Counted from the stretch's first letter, positions 35,333 through 45,393 are shown. The stretch: 64,000 nucleotides of DNA from Branchinecta lynchi (GCA_023053575.1 JAKZAP010000009.1:15667869-15731868); one strand, 5' to 3'. A program made the numbers and translations. The notes: generated by a model from the letters alone, not told the origin.

Positions 35333-35648
35333 AAAAATCATAAAAGTACTCAGGGCTTACCTTATTTGCGCTTTGAAAAGCAAAAATCGCTAGCTGGTAA
35401 TCACGACGCTCACCTACGTTCAAAATCCCATTCTTTCTAAAACACTCCGCAGTATTCTGACAATTTTGAAATTCTCCTATGAGACGCAGCGCTTTGTTTT
35501 GTATTATTTGGGTTCTTTTATAATTGGCCAAGAAATTACTTGCCCAAACAGAACAACCGTACGTGATATAAGGATGCACAATAGCACTATATAACAGTTT
35601 GACAACTGCTATCGGGAACACTTTTTTCAGCATCCTCATCACTCCCAA
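35333..35648 (-). pseudogene. LINE ORF2 C-terminal fragment
   Basis: The minus-strand translation includes LLYSAIVHPYITYGCSVWAS and IIQNKALRLIGEFQNCQN, the standard post-reverse-transcriptase region of CR1/Jockey-group LINEs. E1 has inserted at its downstream side in TGATTTTT, so the reading frame runs on into E1 hairpin sequence. It is related to, but not the same copy as, the LINE fragments at 41.2 and 50.1 kb. Confidence 0.75.
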
Positions 35649-36142
35649 TCCACGCGAAACGTCCCATAACTCTTCAGTGACATAGAGTCACCTTTAAAGA
35701 ACTACTTTTACCGACCAAAAAGCCGACTTTTGTCTCACTGACTGTGGAACGTGGGGAGGGCCGAACCGTCCGAACTAACATAAGGTCCAGCGAAGTATTC
35801 TTCTTTCTGTGACTTGTTAAAATCAATCTAGATCAGAACCTCGAAGTTTTACATTACAAAATTTGGAAACCACGGCCTGTAATTTGATTGGGGGCATTGA
35901 GTGGAGGTCAATATACAGTAAGAAATTCTTATTGAACAAGTAATATGCGTATGACTTTCAGTACTTATTTAAATGTTTGATTGTAGGTATATTTACTGCT
36001 TGACCTTAACCCACGTATTCGGTTTCGGCTTCCCAGGCCTCGGTTGTGGGATAAAAATGATTGTTCGACATTTGTAACCGACGCTGCAACGGAGTCCGGC
36101 TTTAGATAGAGACCATTTGAAACACAGATTGCAACCTGTTTC
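35649..36142. other. Low-copy sequence left of the duplication
   Basis: About 490 bp without a recognised repeat or gene. The last nine bases before the foldback element, ACCTGTTTC (36134-36142), are one half of its target-site duplication. Confidence 0.5.
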
Positions 36143-37086
36143 GGGATCGACTAAAAGCGGGAAAGGAAAGGCAAGAGAAAAGCAGGAATGAATACTAAAA
36201 CCAGGAAGGGCAAACTAAACGAGGAAAGAATTACCAGGAATCGAGGATTCGAAAAACTGGCAAGCCTTTCCTCTGTTTAGTATCCCGTGAGGGGTCGGAA
36301 ACTTACATTTGTAACAGTTCACCTTTTCCTCCTTTTAGTATTCGAAAAAACTGGCACGCTGTGCCGTGCTTTTCCTCAGTTTAGTTTCTCGTGAGGGGTC
36401 GGCAACATACATTTGTAAAAGTTCACATTTTCCTCCTTTTAGTACCTAGTCGGTAGGCGATCATGAGTCCAGCGAGGGGTCGGCAACTAAGATATTTCAA
36501 GTCCACCATTTCTTTCCTGGTTTTAGTAGCTTGTCACGGAGAGTACCAAAACGAGGAAAGAAATTAGGAATTCTAAAAAACTGGCAAGCCTTTCTTCTGT
36601 TTAGTATCCCGTGAGGGGTCAGTAACTAACATTTGTAAAAGTTCACCTTTTAGTATTAGAAAAAACTGGCAAGCTGTGCCGTGCTTTTCCTCTGTTTAGT
36701 ATCTTGTGAGGTGTGGGGAACTTACGCTTGTAAAAGTTCACCTATTTCTCCTTTTAGTCCATCACGGGATACTAGGAAAAGCTTGCCAATTTTTCAAATA
36801 CTAAAAGGAGGAAAAGGTAAACTTTAACAAATGGAAGTAGCCGCCCCTCACGGGGTACTAAACAGAGGAAAGGCTTGCCAGTTTTTTCAAACACTAAAAG
36901 GAGGAAAAGGTGAACTTTAACAAATGGAAGTTCCCGACCCCTCACGGGATACTAAACAGAGGAAGGGCTTGCCAGTTTTTCGAATCCTCGATTCCTGGTA
37001 ATTTCTTACTCGTTTTCCTGGCCTAGTTTTTTAGTATTCTTTCCTGCTTTTCTCTTGCCTTTCCTTTCCTGCTTTTAGTGGATCCC
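36143..37086. mobile_element. 944 bp foldback element with 9 bp target duplication (D1 copy)
   Basis: Ends GGGATCGACTAAAAGCGGG and (inverted) GGGATCCACTAAAAGCAGG, with arms pairing for well over 100 bp. Inside are four direct and three inverted copies of a ~105 bp unit with landmarks CTGGCAAGCC, CTCTGTTTAGTATCCCGTGA, GGGGTCGG and CCTTTTCCTCCTTTTAGTA. Flanks are ACCTGTTTC at 36134-36142 and ACCTGTTTC at 37087-37095, a 9 bp target-site duplication. That size fits Mutator-like or classic foldback elements. Compared with D2, the right arm near 37015-37035 is altered. Confidence 0.9.
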
Positions 37087-37140
37087 ACCTGTTTCGAATG
37101 GGCGAATGTCTTAGTGTATTTGTAAAATACTGAACCACAG

Positions 37141-37148
37141 TTTTTCAG
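37141..37148 (+). promoter_or_regulatory. Likely 3' splice site in the 5' UTR of gene B
   Basis: TTTTTCAG eight bases before the start codon of gene B. The identical sequence precedes gene C (43005-43012), and a comparable acceptor precedes gene A. Confidence 0.45.
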
Positions 37149-37156
37149 ATTGATAT

Positions 37157-38509
37157 ATGGAGCCAGTTGGTGTAGTAGCTGCCAGGATGGGTCGTCCAGC
37201 GAACGGTGCTCCGAGTGTCTGCCAAACTCTCGTCATCCACGAGTCGCGCGACTATGAACTAAAGTACAATCAGTGGAGAGAAGACAACGTTTTTTGTGAC
37301 CTGACAGTAATCGTCAAAAACGAGTGTTTCCACGTCCATAAGGTTGTTCTATGTTCAAAGGCTTGTATGTTCGAGACAATGCTACGTAGTGGGATGAAGG
37401 AGTCTAAAACGAATGAAGTTCTTCTAAATGAAATCGACGTAGAAATTTTCAGGATGTTACTCGACTACGTTTATACGGGAAAACTTTCACTGAGCGGGAA
37501 TTTAGCAGTACCGCTTTTGAGGGCTGCTCATTTGTATGGAGCAAATACTCTTGTCGAAGCCCTTGGCAGAGTTATTGCGGACTCGGTAACCGAAGAGAAC
37601 TGTGTTTCTTTGTGGCTGCTTGGCGAGCAACTCCAAATTTCAGCTTTGATCGATTGCTGTACAAAGTTCGCGACAGTCCATTTCGACCGCGTAGAGTATA
37701 CAGACCGCATTCCCTGCCGATTTCTAGAGTCTTTGAAAGAGAAAGGAGTCACCGATACGATGTTCACTGATCTCTTTCTGAAGTGGGTTGAGGCAAAGAA
37801 ACCTGTTGAAGACCGTGTAACTCTTTTGAAGCTTATTGACCTACGGCGTGTTGGTGCTGACGTTGGAAAGAAGTTAACCAACGACGAAAGTCTTGCGATG
37901 GAAGAGAAGGCGCTCTTGCCGAGTCATCTGACTGAATCCTTCTTCAACCTGAGGCTGTCGACACGGAAAAGGATCTGTCTGACCAGTCAGAACATTCGTA
38001 AAAATACAGGAAGTCCGCAGGATATGCGGAGATGGGACAATAAAGATGTAGCCCGTTCTGTGACAGAACTGATAGAAAGTCGTGCTATTTTTGGCGTTCG
38101 ACCACTTTCTGATCATAGTTGGCAGATGAAAATCGTGAAATGGGTGAATGCTCCATCAAGTGGTGATACAACCAAGCCAGAGGTTATGTGCCTTGCAAAT
38201 TTTGGTGGCCGTCATTCGACCACCTTTCTAGTGATTCGCAAAATCCACCCAGGTCATATTCAGAGCGGAAAATGTTCTTGGAAATTAGAGTCTTGTCGGA
38301 TCAAGTGGTTAGGAAAAAAAGGTCAAGACACCCAGTCCCGCTGGGTCAAATGGTTGAAAAACAGCGGTCAAGACTCTAGTTTCACCATGATTCGTACAAT
38401 GGTGAACAAGAAGCTTGACGTGGTCGCGCACGCCGCATTCAAAGGCTCGTCGAAAATACCTGTGCCTGCCAGATTTTGTCTCGAAGTGTTTTTTGAAAAA
38501 GAGGAATAA
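37157..38509 (+). CDS. BTB-BACK domain protein, gene B
   Basis: A 450-residue protein in one frame. The BTB domain is about residues 34-140 (VFCDLTVIVKNECFHVHKVV, LCSKACMFETML, FRMLLDYVYTG). The BACK domain is about 145-240 (ENCVSLWLLGEQLQISALID). The unclassified C-terminal third includes WKLESCRIKWLG. Family knowledge suggests a Cullin-3 substrate adaptor; no Kelch, PHR or zinc-finger substrate module is recognisable, so the target is unknown. Residues 381-394 and 395-408 are an internal tandem repeat (RIKWLGKKGQDTQS / RWVKWLKNSGQDSS) that gene A lacks. AATAAA spans the stop codon. The start MEPVG lies 70 bp from the foldback element. Gene C is 447/450 identical. Confidence 0.9.
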   Translation: MEPVGVVAARMGRPANGAPSVCQTLVIHESRDYELKYNQWREDNVFCDLTVIVKNECFHVHKVVLCSKACMFETMLRSGMKESKTNEVLLNEIDVEIFRMLLDYVYTGKLSLSGNLAVPLLRAAHLYGANTLVEALGRVIADSVTEENCVSLWLLGEQLQISALIDCCTKFATVHFDRVEYTDRIPCRFLESLKEKGVTDTMFTDLFLKWVEAKKPVEDRVTLLKLIDLRRVGADVGKKLTNDESLAMEEKALLPSHLTESFFNLRLSTRKRICLTSQNIRKNTGSPQDMRRWDNKDVARSVTELIESRAIFGVRPLSDHSWQMKIVKWVNAPSSGDTTKPEVMCLANFGGRHSTTFLVIRKIHPGHIQSGKCSWKLESCRIKWLGKKGQDTQSRWVKWLKNSGQDSSFTMIRTMVNKKLDVVAHAAFKGSSKIPVPARFCLEVFFEKEE

Positions 38510-38510
38510 A
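38505..38510 (+). promoter_or_regulatory. AATAAA overlapping the stop codon of gene B
   Basis: GAGGAATAAACCCA: the TAA stop is inside the hexamer. Gene C (44369-44374) and gene A have the same arrangement. If used, cleavage would leave only a 10-30 nt 3' UTR; use as a signal is unproven. Confidence 0.35.
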
Positions 38511-38642
38511 CCCAACCTATCATATCTTTAAGTTTTGTTTGTTGTAAAATTATCTGATAAAAGCCCAAAAGCTGTATTTGTTTTATGTTCCAGAAATGTA
38601 TGGGTTCTTCGTCGATTTTCTGTCGCTGAAGTGCATGCAGAA

Positions 38643-39530
38643 CAAGACCAAAGGTTTCGACAGGATCCCAGGAATCTAATATTTGATCCAGACAATTTGG
38701 TCTTGTCTTCGCCAGATTCAGTCTTTCCCAGGCTAATCATCAGAGAAAACCAAGTTCAAATATACCGCTATAGGCTATATCTATTTTGACGATATTGACC
38801 GAAACTTCCTGCTTTGCTTCTGCCAAATTTCTGGTTTAAGCCGAATTCCGAGCGAACTACCCAGCAAAAAAAAAAGAAAATTCAGAAACGAATTTAGTGT
38901 ATATCCTTATCCCTATACAAAGAACATCTAATCAACTTCAAATAATGATTTAACTTATAAAAAGAATTCTGGTTACTACCGGATTCCGGACGAATTATAT
39001 GTCCGGGTAACAAATGATGGTCGTATACAGACTCGGCGTCTCTTCTTACCCCTATATCTGTCATCTAATCAACTTCAAATAAATTTAACAAATTTTCTGA
39101 TTTTGGCAGGATTCCTGGCGAACTAGTTGTCCGGGTAGAAAATGATTTTCACCATTGTGTTCAGCCTGTCTTCTTATACCTAATCGAACATTTAATTAAC
39201 TTCAAATGAAACCGGACGAACTACTTATCCGGCGAGAAAACAATTTTCACCATCGTGTTCAGCATTTCTTCTTACCCCATAATAGACTATCACATTAGCT
39301 GTTTAGAAATATTTTGTTTGCCCCTTAATTTGAACCCCCTACCCGACCTCTAAACGTCGGGCTACAGACCCTATCTACGAGCTCGACCTTACTCTTGACC
39401 CAAAGAACCCTCACACCAAGTTTCATCAAAATATCTCATTCCCTTTGAGAGTTATCGTGCTCAAAGACGGATGGACGTACAGACTGACAGCTTTTGCGAT
39501 GGTATCCCTTCACGTACGTTCTGGGATCCC
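38643..39530 (-). mobile_element. E2 element in D1 (first)
   Basis: + strand starts CAAGACCAAAGGTTTCGACA (E2 3' end inverted), has several ~130 bp core units (TTCCGGACGAATTATATGTC; AACTAGTTGTCCGGG), CACACCAAGTTTCATCAAAA, and ends ACGTTCTGGGATCCC. Both ends present, no coding. Confidence 0.8.
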
Positions 39531-39686
39531 AGACAGACATAGGAAGACCGCGGTGAAGTAAAAGCACAGGGAGACGTCAAGGTCGAGACAGAAACCATCC
39601 AGTAATCTATTACCAGTCAAAAGTTTTGCGTCACTCGGTTTGCTAGTCTATTTCTTAAGTTAAAGTTGCCTAGATCTATTTAGTAA

Positions 39687-40752
39687 CAAGACCAAAGGTG
39701 TCGATGGGATCCCAAAAATCTAAGATTTGATCCCGACAATTTGGTCTTGTCTTCGCCAGGCTAATCATCAGAGAAAACCGAGTTCAGATATTACTACCTA
39801 TCTATACCTCTATAAGCCATATCTATTTTGACGATATTGACCGAAACTTCCTGCTTTACTACTGCCAAATTTGTGGTTTCGCCCGAATTCCGAGAACTAC
39901 TAGTCCAGCAAAAAAAGAAAAATTCAGAAACGAAGCCGGCGTATCTCCTTATCCCTATAAAGAAATCTAATCAACTTTAAATAAAATTTTGACTTAAAAA
40001 AATGCGGGTACAACCGGATTCCGGACTAATTATATGTCCAGGTAAAGAATTATCATTATATACAGACTCAGCATCTCTTCTTACCCCTAAATATATCATC
40101 TAATCAACTTCAGATAAAGCTTTTACTTTTAACATATTTTCCGGTTTTGGCCGGATTACAGGCGAACTAGTTGTCCGGCGAGAAATGGTTTTCACCAACG
40201 GGTTCAGCATGTCTTCTTACCCATAAATCAAACATTTAATCAACTTCAAATGAAACTGTTACTTTTAACCAACTTTCCGGTTTTGGCCGGATTCCAGACG
40301 AACTGCTTGTCCGGCGACAAAATGATTTTCACCATCATGCTCAGCATGTCTTCTTAGCCCCTACATCAAACATTTAATCAACTTCAAATGAAACTTTTAC
40401 TTTTAACCAGCTTTCCGGTTTTTGCCGGATTCCGGACGAACTACTTGTCTGGCGAGAAAATGAGTGTCACCATCGTGCTCAGCATGTCTTCTCACCCCAT
40501 AATCGACTATCACATTAGCTGTTTGAAAATATTTTGTTTGTCCCTTAAATTGAACCCCCTCCCCCACCCCTAAATATAGGGCTACAGAGCCCATCTACGA
40601 ACTCGACCTTACCCTTGACCCAAACAATCCTCATACCAAGTTTCATCAAAATATCTCCTTCCCTTCGAGAGTTATCGTGCTTACAGACAGACGGACGGAC
40701 GGACAACTTTTGCGGTGTCATAGGTATCCCTCCACTTACGTTTTGGGATCCC
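39687..40752 (-). mobile_element. E2 element in D1 (second)
   Basis: Starts CAAGACCAAAGGTGTCGATG and ends CACTTACGTTTTGGGATCCC, followed by AAAAA. Contains about six core units; the unit around 40260-40380 is one more than in the D2 counterpart. Well-preserved E2 5' region: CCCCTAAATATAGGGCTACA and a GACGGACGGACGGACA run. Confidence 0.85.
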
Positions 40753-40847
40753 AAAAACTATTAAGTAAAAAGGAAATTAAAGTCGGATTTTGCTTTTTTG
40801 GACGTCTGAGACAATTAAATCTTCAAGGAATCCCGGTCTTAGGCAGT

Positions 40848-41580
40848 TAGATTAGATTAGATTAGATTCTTTTATTGCTAAATTACATAATAACCCATCA
40901 TGATAGGTAGCCGCCCATGAGAAGACATAAATGCACTGGCACTGGGCGGTTACCGCAAACTACTTCAACTTAACTTAAACAATAACTTAATTTCATTCAA
41001 ACACTAATTAATAATTTTTTTTGTCCATATACCACACAAAAGAAAAAGAAGAAGAAAAGGAAAAATAAATAGATACAGGTAATAAAAAAAGAAATGATAA
41101 CTTATAACTTCATTCTCTGAATCGTTACTCCTCACCCCTCCAACAAAAATTTCTTTACTCTTTTTTTTAGAATTGTTGGTGTTCAGCCGCCTTAATACTA
41201 TCTGGGAGTGAATTCCATACCGCCTGGCCCAAATATTTAATTAAAAAGCCAGTTCGTCTACCACTCCTATACTCAGTCACCAGATCAGTAGCATTCCTTG
41301 TAAAATAATCATGCACATCATTATTACGTCTATAAAAATCTAAAAACATAGACGGACACACTTCATGCAAACACTAAAAACCGCAGCCTGGGTAGTCACG
41401 AACTTGGCCCACATCCATCACCTTTAACTTCCTTAAAAAATGCTACTGTATTATTAATCTCTTTAACGTAGCCACCTATCAAACGGACTGTCTTATTCTG
41501 TAAAATCGGAACACGCTTAAAATTACTAATAAAATTGCTAGCCGATAACACACAACCATAATACACAAGTTAACCGTACA
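40848..41580 (-). pseudogene. LINE 3' fragment with (ATTAG)n tail in D1
   Basis: From the tail (TTAGATTAGATTAGATTC, 40848-40874) leftwards on the minus strand it has a 3' UTR and two out-of-frame pieces of ORF2 C-terminus. One contains YYGCVLSASNF and ILQNKTVRLIGGY (about 41390-41575). The other contains DYFTRNATDLV and IKYLGQAVWNSLPDSIKAA (41167-41370). The frame break means it is inactive. The 47.1 kb E1 insertion splits the same fragment in D2. Confidence 0.75.
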
Positions 41581-41587
41581 ACAGACA

Positions 41588-41740
41588 CGTAGTAAGTAAG
41601 TAAGTAAGTAATTTATTTTTCATCCGCCATTTTGGAAAGCGGAGTGTAAAGAAAATAAAAGAAATAAATAGAAACAAATAAAAAACAACACACATTTGAT
41701 CTTAGGCCTGCCTGGAGACAGGATAACAGGTCATCCGCTG
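41588..41740 (-). mobile_element. Second LINE tail, (TTAC)n type, in D1
   Basis: AGTAAGTAAGTAAGTAATTT followed by CATCCGCCATTTTGGAAAGCGGAGTGTAAAG. This is the inverted 3' end of another LINE-type element; similar ends are at 12.2 and 53.7 kb. No coding part is attached. Confidence 0.5.
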
Positions 41741-41899
41741 GTTGGGTCAAAGTGTCGATGATTTTCAGTGGAGACGAGGAGACTTTGCAAAGGGTAATAC
41801 TTGTCTTCTTGTCCGGAATCTCGACAACAAAACTGCTAGGCCACTGATCTTTATGGCTCTTGCACCCTCTGGCTTAAGTGACATGTCTGTCAATTCCAT

Positions 41900-42002
41900 C
41901 TATGTCAATTCCCTCTGCCGATCATGGTGTCGGCCCCACGATTGCGAGTTATGGCTTCTTGCATATGTGCTAGGACGATGAAACTTGGCAGGCGTTTTAG
42001 GG
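41900..42002 (-). mobile_element. E1 fragment at the duplication junction
   Basis: The sequence TGCTAGGACGATGAAACTTGGCAGGCG matches the E1 head after its TCYG run. It is cut in D1 by the duplication junction (TTTTAG then the foldback GGGATC), but continues in D2 to about 50730 with CCCGATCAACTAACTAGG. Confidence 0.5.
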
Positions 42003-42950
42003 GGGATCGACTAAAAGCGGGAAAGGAAAGGCAAGAGAAAAGCAGGAATGAATACTAAAACCAGGAAGGGCAAACTAAACGAGGAAAGAATTACCAGGAA
42101 TCGAGGATTCGAAAAACTGGCAAGCCTTTCCTCTGTTTAGTATCCCGTGAGGGGTCGGAAACTTACATTTGTAACAGTTCACCTTTTCCTCCTTTTAGTA
42201 TTCGAAAAAACTGGCACGCTGTGCCGTGCTTTTCCTCAGTTTAGTTTCTCGTGAGGGGTCGGCAACATACATTTGTAAAAGTTCAAATTTTCCTCCTTTT
42301 AGTACCTAGTCGGTAGGTGATCATGAGTCCAGCGAGGGGTCGGCAACAAAGATATTTCAAGTCCACCATTTCTTTCCTGGTTTTAGTAGCTTGTCACGGA
42401 GAGTACCAAAACGAGGAAAGAAATTAGGAATTCTAAAAAACTGGCAAGCCTTTCTTCTGTTTAGTATCCCGTGAGGGGTCAGTAACTAACATTTGTAAAA
42501 GTTCACCTTTTAGTATTAGAAAAAACTGGCAAGCTGTGCCGTGCTTTTCCTCTGTTTAGTATCTTGTGAGGTGTGGGGAACTTACGCTTGTAAAAGTTCA
42601 CCTATTTCTCCTTTTAGTCCATCACGGGATACTAGGAAAAGCTTGCCAATTTTTCGAATACTAAAAGGAGGAAAAGGTAAACTTTAACAAATGGAAGTAG
42701 CCGCCCCTCACGGGGTACTAAACAGAGGAAAAGCTTGCCAGTTTTTTCAAACACTAAAAGGAGGAAAAGGTGAACTTTAACAAATGGAAGTTCCCGACCC
42801 CTCACGGGATACTAAACAGAGGAAGGGCTTGCCAGTTTTTCGAATCCTCGATTCCTGGTAATTTCTTACTCGTTTTAGTTTGCCCTTCCTGGTTTTAGTA
42901 TTCTTTCCTGCTTTTCTCTTGCCTTTCCTTTCCTGCTTTTAGTGGATCCC
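42003..42950. mobile_element. 948 bp foldback element (D2 copy)
   Basis: Same element as at 36143. The right end GGATCCC is followed by ACCTGTTTC (42951-42959) as in D1, but the left flank is GGCGTTTTAGGG instead of ACCTGTTTC. The target duplication is therefore one-sided. The right arm here retains CGTTTTAGTTTGCCCTTCCTGG, which pairs with the left arm and is disrupted in D1. Confidence 0.9.
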
Positions 42951-43020
42951 ACCTGTTTCGAATGGGCGAATGTCTTAGTGTATTTGTAAAATACTGAACC
43001 ACAGTTTTTCAGATTGATAT

Positions 43021-44373
43021 ATGGAGCCAGTTGGTGTAGTAGCTGCCAGGATGGGTCGTCCAGCGAACGGTGCTCCGAGTGTCTGCCAAACTCTCGTCAT
43101 CCACGAGTCGCGCGACTATGAACTAAAGTACAATCAGTGGAGAGAAGACAACGTTTTTTGTGACCTGACAGTAATCGTCAAAAACGAGTGTTTCCACGTC
43201 CATAAGGTTGTTCTATGTTCAAAGGCTTGTATGTTCGAGACAATGCTACGTAGTGGGATGAAGGAGTCTAAAACGAATGAAGTTCTTCTAAATGAAATCG
43301 ACGTAGAAATTTTCAGGATGTTACTCGACTACGTTTATACGGGAAAACTTTCACTGAGCGGGAATTTAGCAGTACCGCTTTTGAGGGCTGCTCATTTGTA
43401 TGGAGCAAATACTCTTGTCGAAGCCCTTGGCAGAGTTATTGCGGACTCGGTAACCGAAGAGAACTGTGTTTCTTTGTGGCTGCTTGGCGAGCAACTCCAA
43501 ATTTCAGCTTTGATCGATTGCTGTACAAAGTTCGCGACAGTCCATTTCGACCGCGTAGAGTATACAGACCGCATTCCCTGCCGATTTCTAGAGTCTTTGA
43601 AAGAGAAAGGAGTCACCGATACGATGTTCACTGATCTCTTTCTGAAGTGGGTTGAGGCAAAGAAACCTGTTGAAGACCGTGTAACTCTTTTGAAGCTTAT
43701 TGACCTACGGCGTGTTGGTGCTGACGTTGGAAAGAAGTTAACCAACGACGAAAGTCTTGCGATGGAAGAGAAGGCGCTCTTGCCGAGTCATCTGACTGAA
43801 TCCTTCTTCAACCTGAGGCTGTCGACACGGAAAAGGATCTGTCTGACCAGTCAGAACATTCGTAAAAATACAGGAAGTCCGCAGGATATGCGGAGATGGG
43901 ACAATAAAGATGTAGCCCGTTCTGTGACAGAACTGATAGAAAGTCGTGCTATTTTTGGCGTTCGACCACTTTCTGATCATAGTTGGCAGATGAAAATCGT
44001 GAAATGGGTGAATGCTCCATCAAGTGGTGATACAACCAAGCCAGAGGTTATGTGCCTTGCGAATTTTGGTGGCCGTCATTCGACCACCTTTCTAGTGATT
44101 CGCAAAATCCACCCAGGTCATATTCAGAGCGGAAAATGTTCTTGGAAATTAGAGTCTTGTCGGATCAAGTGGTTAGGAAAAAAAGGTCAAGACACCCAGT
44201 CCCGCTGGGTCAAATGGTTGAAAAACAGCGGTCAAGACTCTAGTTTCACCATGATTCGTACAATGGTGAACGAGAAGCTTGACGTGGTCGCGCACGCCGC
44301 ATTCAAAGGCTCGTCGAAAATACCTGTGCCTGCCAGACTTTGTCTCGAAGTGTTTTTTGAACAAGAGGAATAA
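43021..44373 (+). CDS. BTB-BACK domain protein, gene C (duplicate of gene B)
   Basis: A 450-residue protein with the same BTB, BACK and C-terminal organisation as gene B, including the internal 14-residue repeat at 381-408. I find three amino-acid differences from gene B, all in the last 33 residues: K418E, F440L and K448Q (numbering from gene B). There is also one silent change near 44061. The first ~1,040 coding bases appear identical. The upstream 70 bp, including the TTTTTCAG acceptor, and the AATAAA across the stop are also the same. Both copies are intact, so both could be expressed. Confidence 0.9.
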   Translation: MEPVGVVAARMGRPANGAPSVCQTLVIHESRDYELKYNQWREDNVFCDLTVIVKNECFHVHKVVLCSKACMFETMLRSGMKESKTNEVLLNEIDVEIFRMLLDYVYTGKLSLSGNLAVPLLRAAHLYGANTLVEALGRVIADSVTEENCVSLWLLGEQLQISALIDCCTKFATVHFDRVEYTDRIPCRFLESLKEKGVTDTMFTDLFLKWVEAKKPVEDRVTLLKLIDLRRVGADVGKKLTNDESLAMEEKALLPSHLTESFFNLRLSTRKRICLTSQNIRKNTGSPQDMRRWDNKDVARSVTELIESRAIFGVRPLSDHSWQMKIVKWVNAPSSGDTTKPEVMCLANFGGRHSTTFLVIRKIHPGHIQSGKCSWKLESCRIKWLGKKGQDTQSRWVKWLKNSGQDSSFTMIRTMVNEKLDVVAHAAFKGSSKIPVPARLCLEVFFEQEE

Positions 44374-44506
44374 ACCCAACCTATCATATCTTTAAGTTTT
44401 GTTTGTTGTAAAATTATCTGATAAAAGCCCAAAAGCTGTATTTGTTTTATGTTCCAGAAATGTATGGGTTCTTCGTCGATTTTCTGTCGCTGAAGTGCAT
44501 GCAGAA

Positions 44507-45393
44507 CAAGACCAAAGGTTTCGACGGGATCCCAGGAATCTAATATTTGATCCAGACAATTTGGTCTTGTCTTCGCCAGATTCAGTCTTTCCCAGGCTAA
44601 TCATCACAGAAAACCAAGTTCAAATATACCGCTATAGGCTATATCTATTTTGACGATATTGACCGAAACTTCCTGCTTTGCTTCTGCCAAATTTCTGGTT
44701 TAAGCCGAATTCCGAGCGAACTACCCAGCAAAAAAAAAGAAAATTCAGAAACGAATTTAGTGTATATCCTTATCACTATACAAAGAACATCTAATCAACT
44801 TCAAATAATGATTTAACTTATAAAAAGAATTCTGGTTACTACCGGATTCCGGACGAATTATATGTCCGGGTAACAAATGATGGTCGTATACAGACTCGGC
44901 GTCTCTTCTTACCCCTATATCTGTCATCTAATCAACTTCAAATAAATTTAACAAATTTTTTGATTTTGGCAGGATTCCTGGCGAACTAGTTGTCCGGGTA
45001 GAAAACGATTTTCACCAGTGTGTTCAGCCTGTCTTCTTATACCTAATCGAACATTTAATCAACTTCAAATGAAACCGGACGAACTACTTATCCGGCGAGA
45101 AAACAATTTTCACCATCGTGTTCAGCATTTCTTCTTACCCCATAATAGACTATCACATTAGCTGTTTACAAATATTTTGTTTGTCCCTTAATTTGAACCC
45201 CCTACCCGACCTCTAAACGTCGGGCTACAGACCCTATCTACGAGCTCGACCTTACTCTTGACCCAAAGAACCCTCACACCAAGTTTCATCAAAATATCTC
45301 ATTCCCTTTGAGAGTTATCGTGCTCACAGACGGATGGACGTACAGACTGACAGCTTTTGCGATGGTATCCCTTCACGTACGTTCTGGGATCCC
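44507..45393 (-). mobile_element. E2 element in D2 (first)
   Basis: Counterpart of 38643-39530 at constant offset. Differs by scattered substitutions and a one-base change in an A run. Confidence 0.8.

Larger units (their letters stand above)
36143..42002 (+). repeat. Tandem segmental duplication, unit D1 (5.86 kb)
   Basis: Collinear with 42003-50672 at very high identity. In order it holds: foldback element, BTB gene B, two inverted E2 copies, a LINE fragment, a LINE tail and an E1 fragment. The unit ends GCGTTTTAG plus Gs, running straight into the start of D2. The match on the right of D2 stops at GCGTTTTAGGGG, where sequence changes to CCCGATCAAC. Confidence 0.95.
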
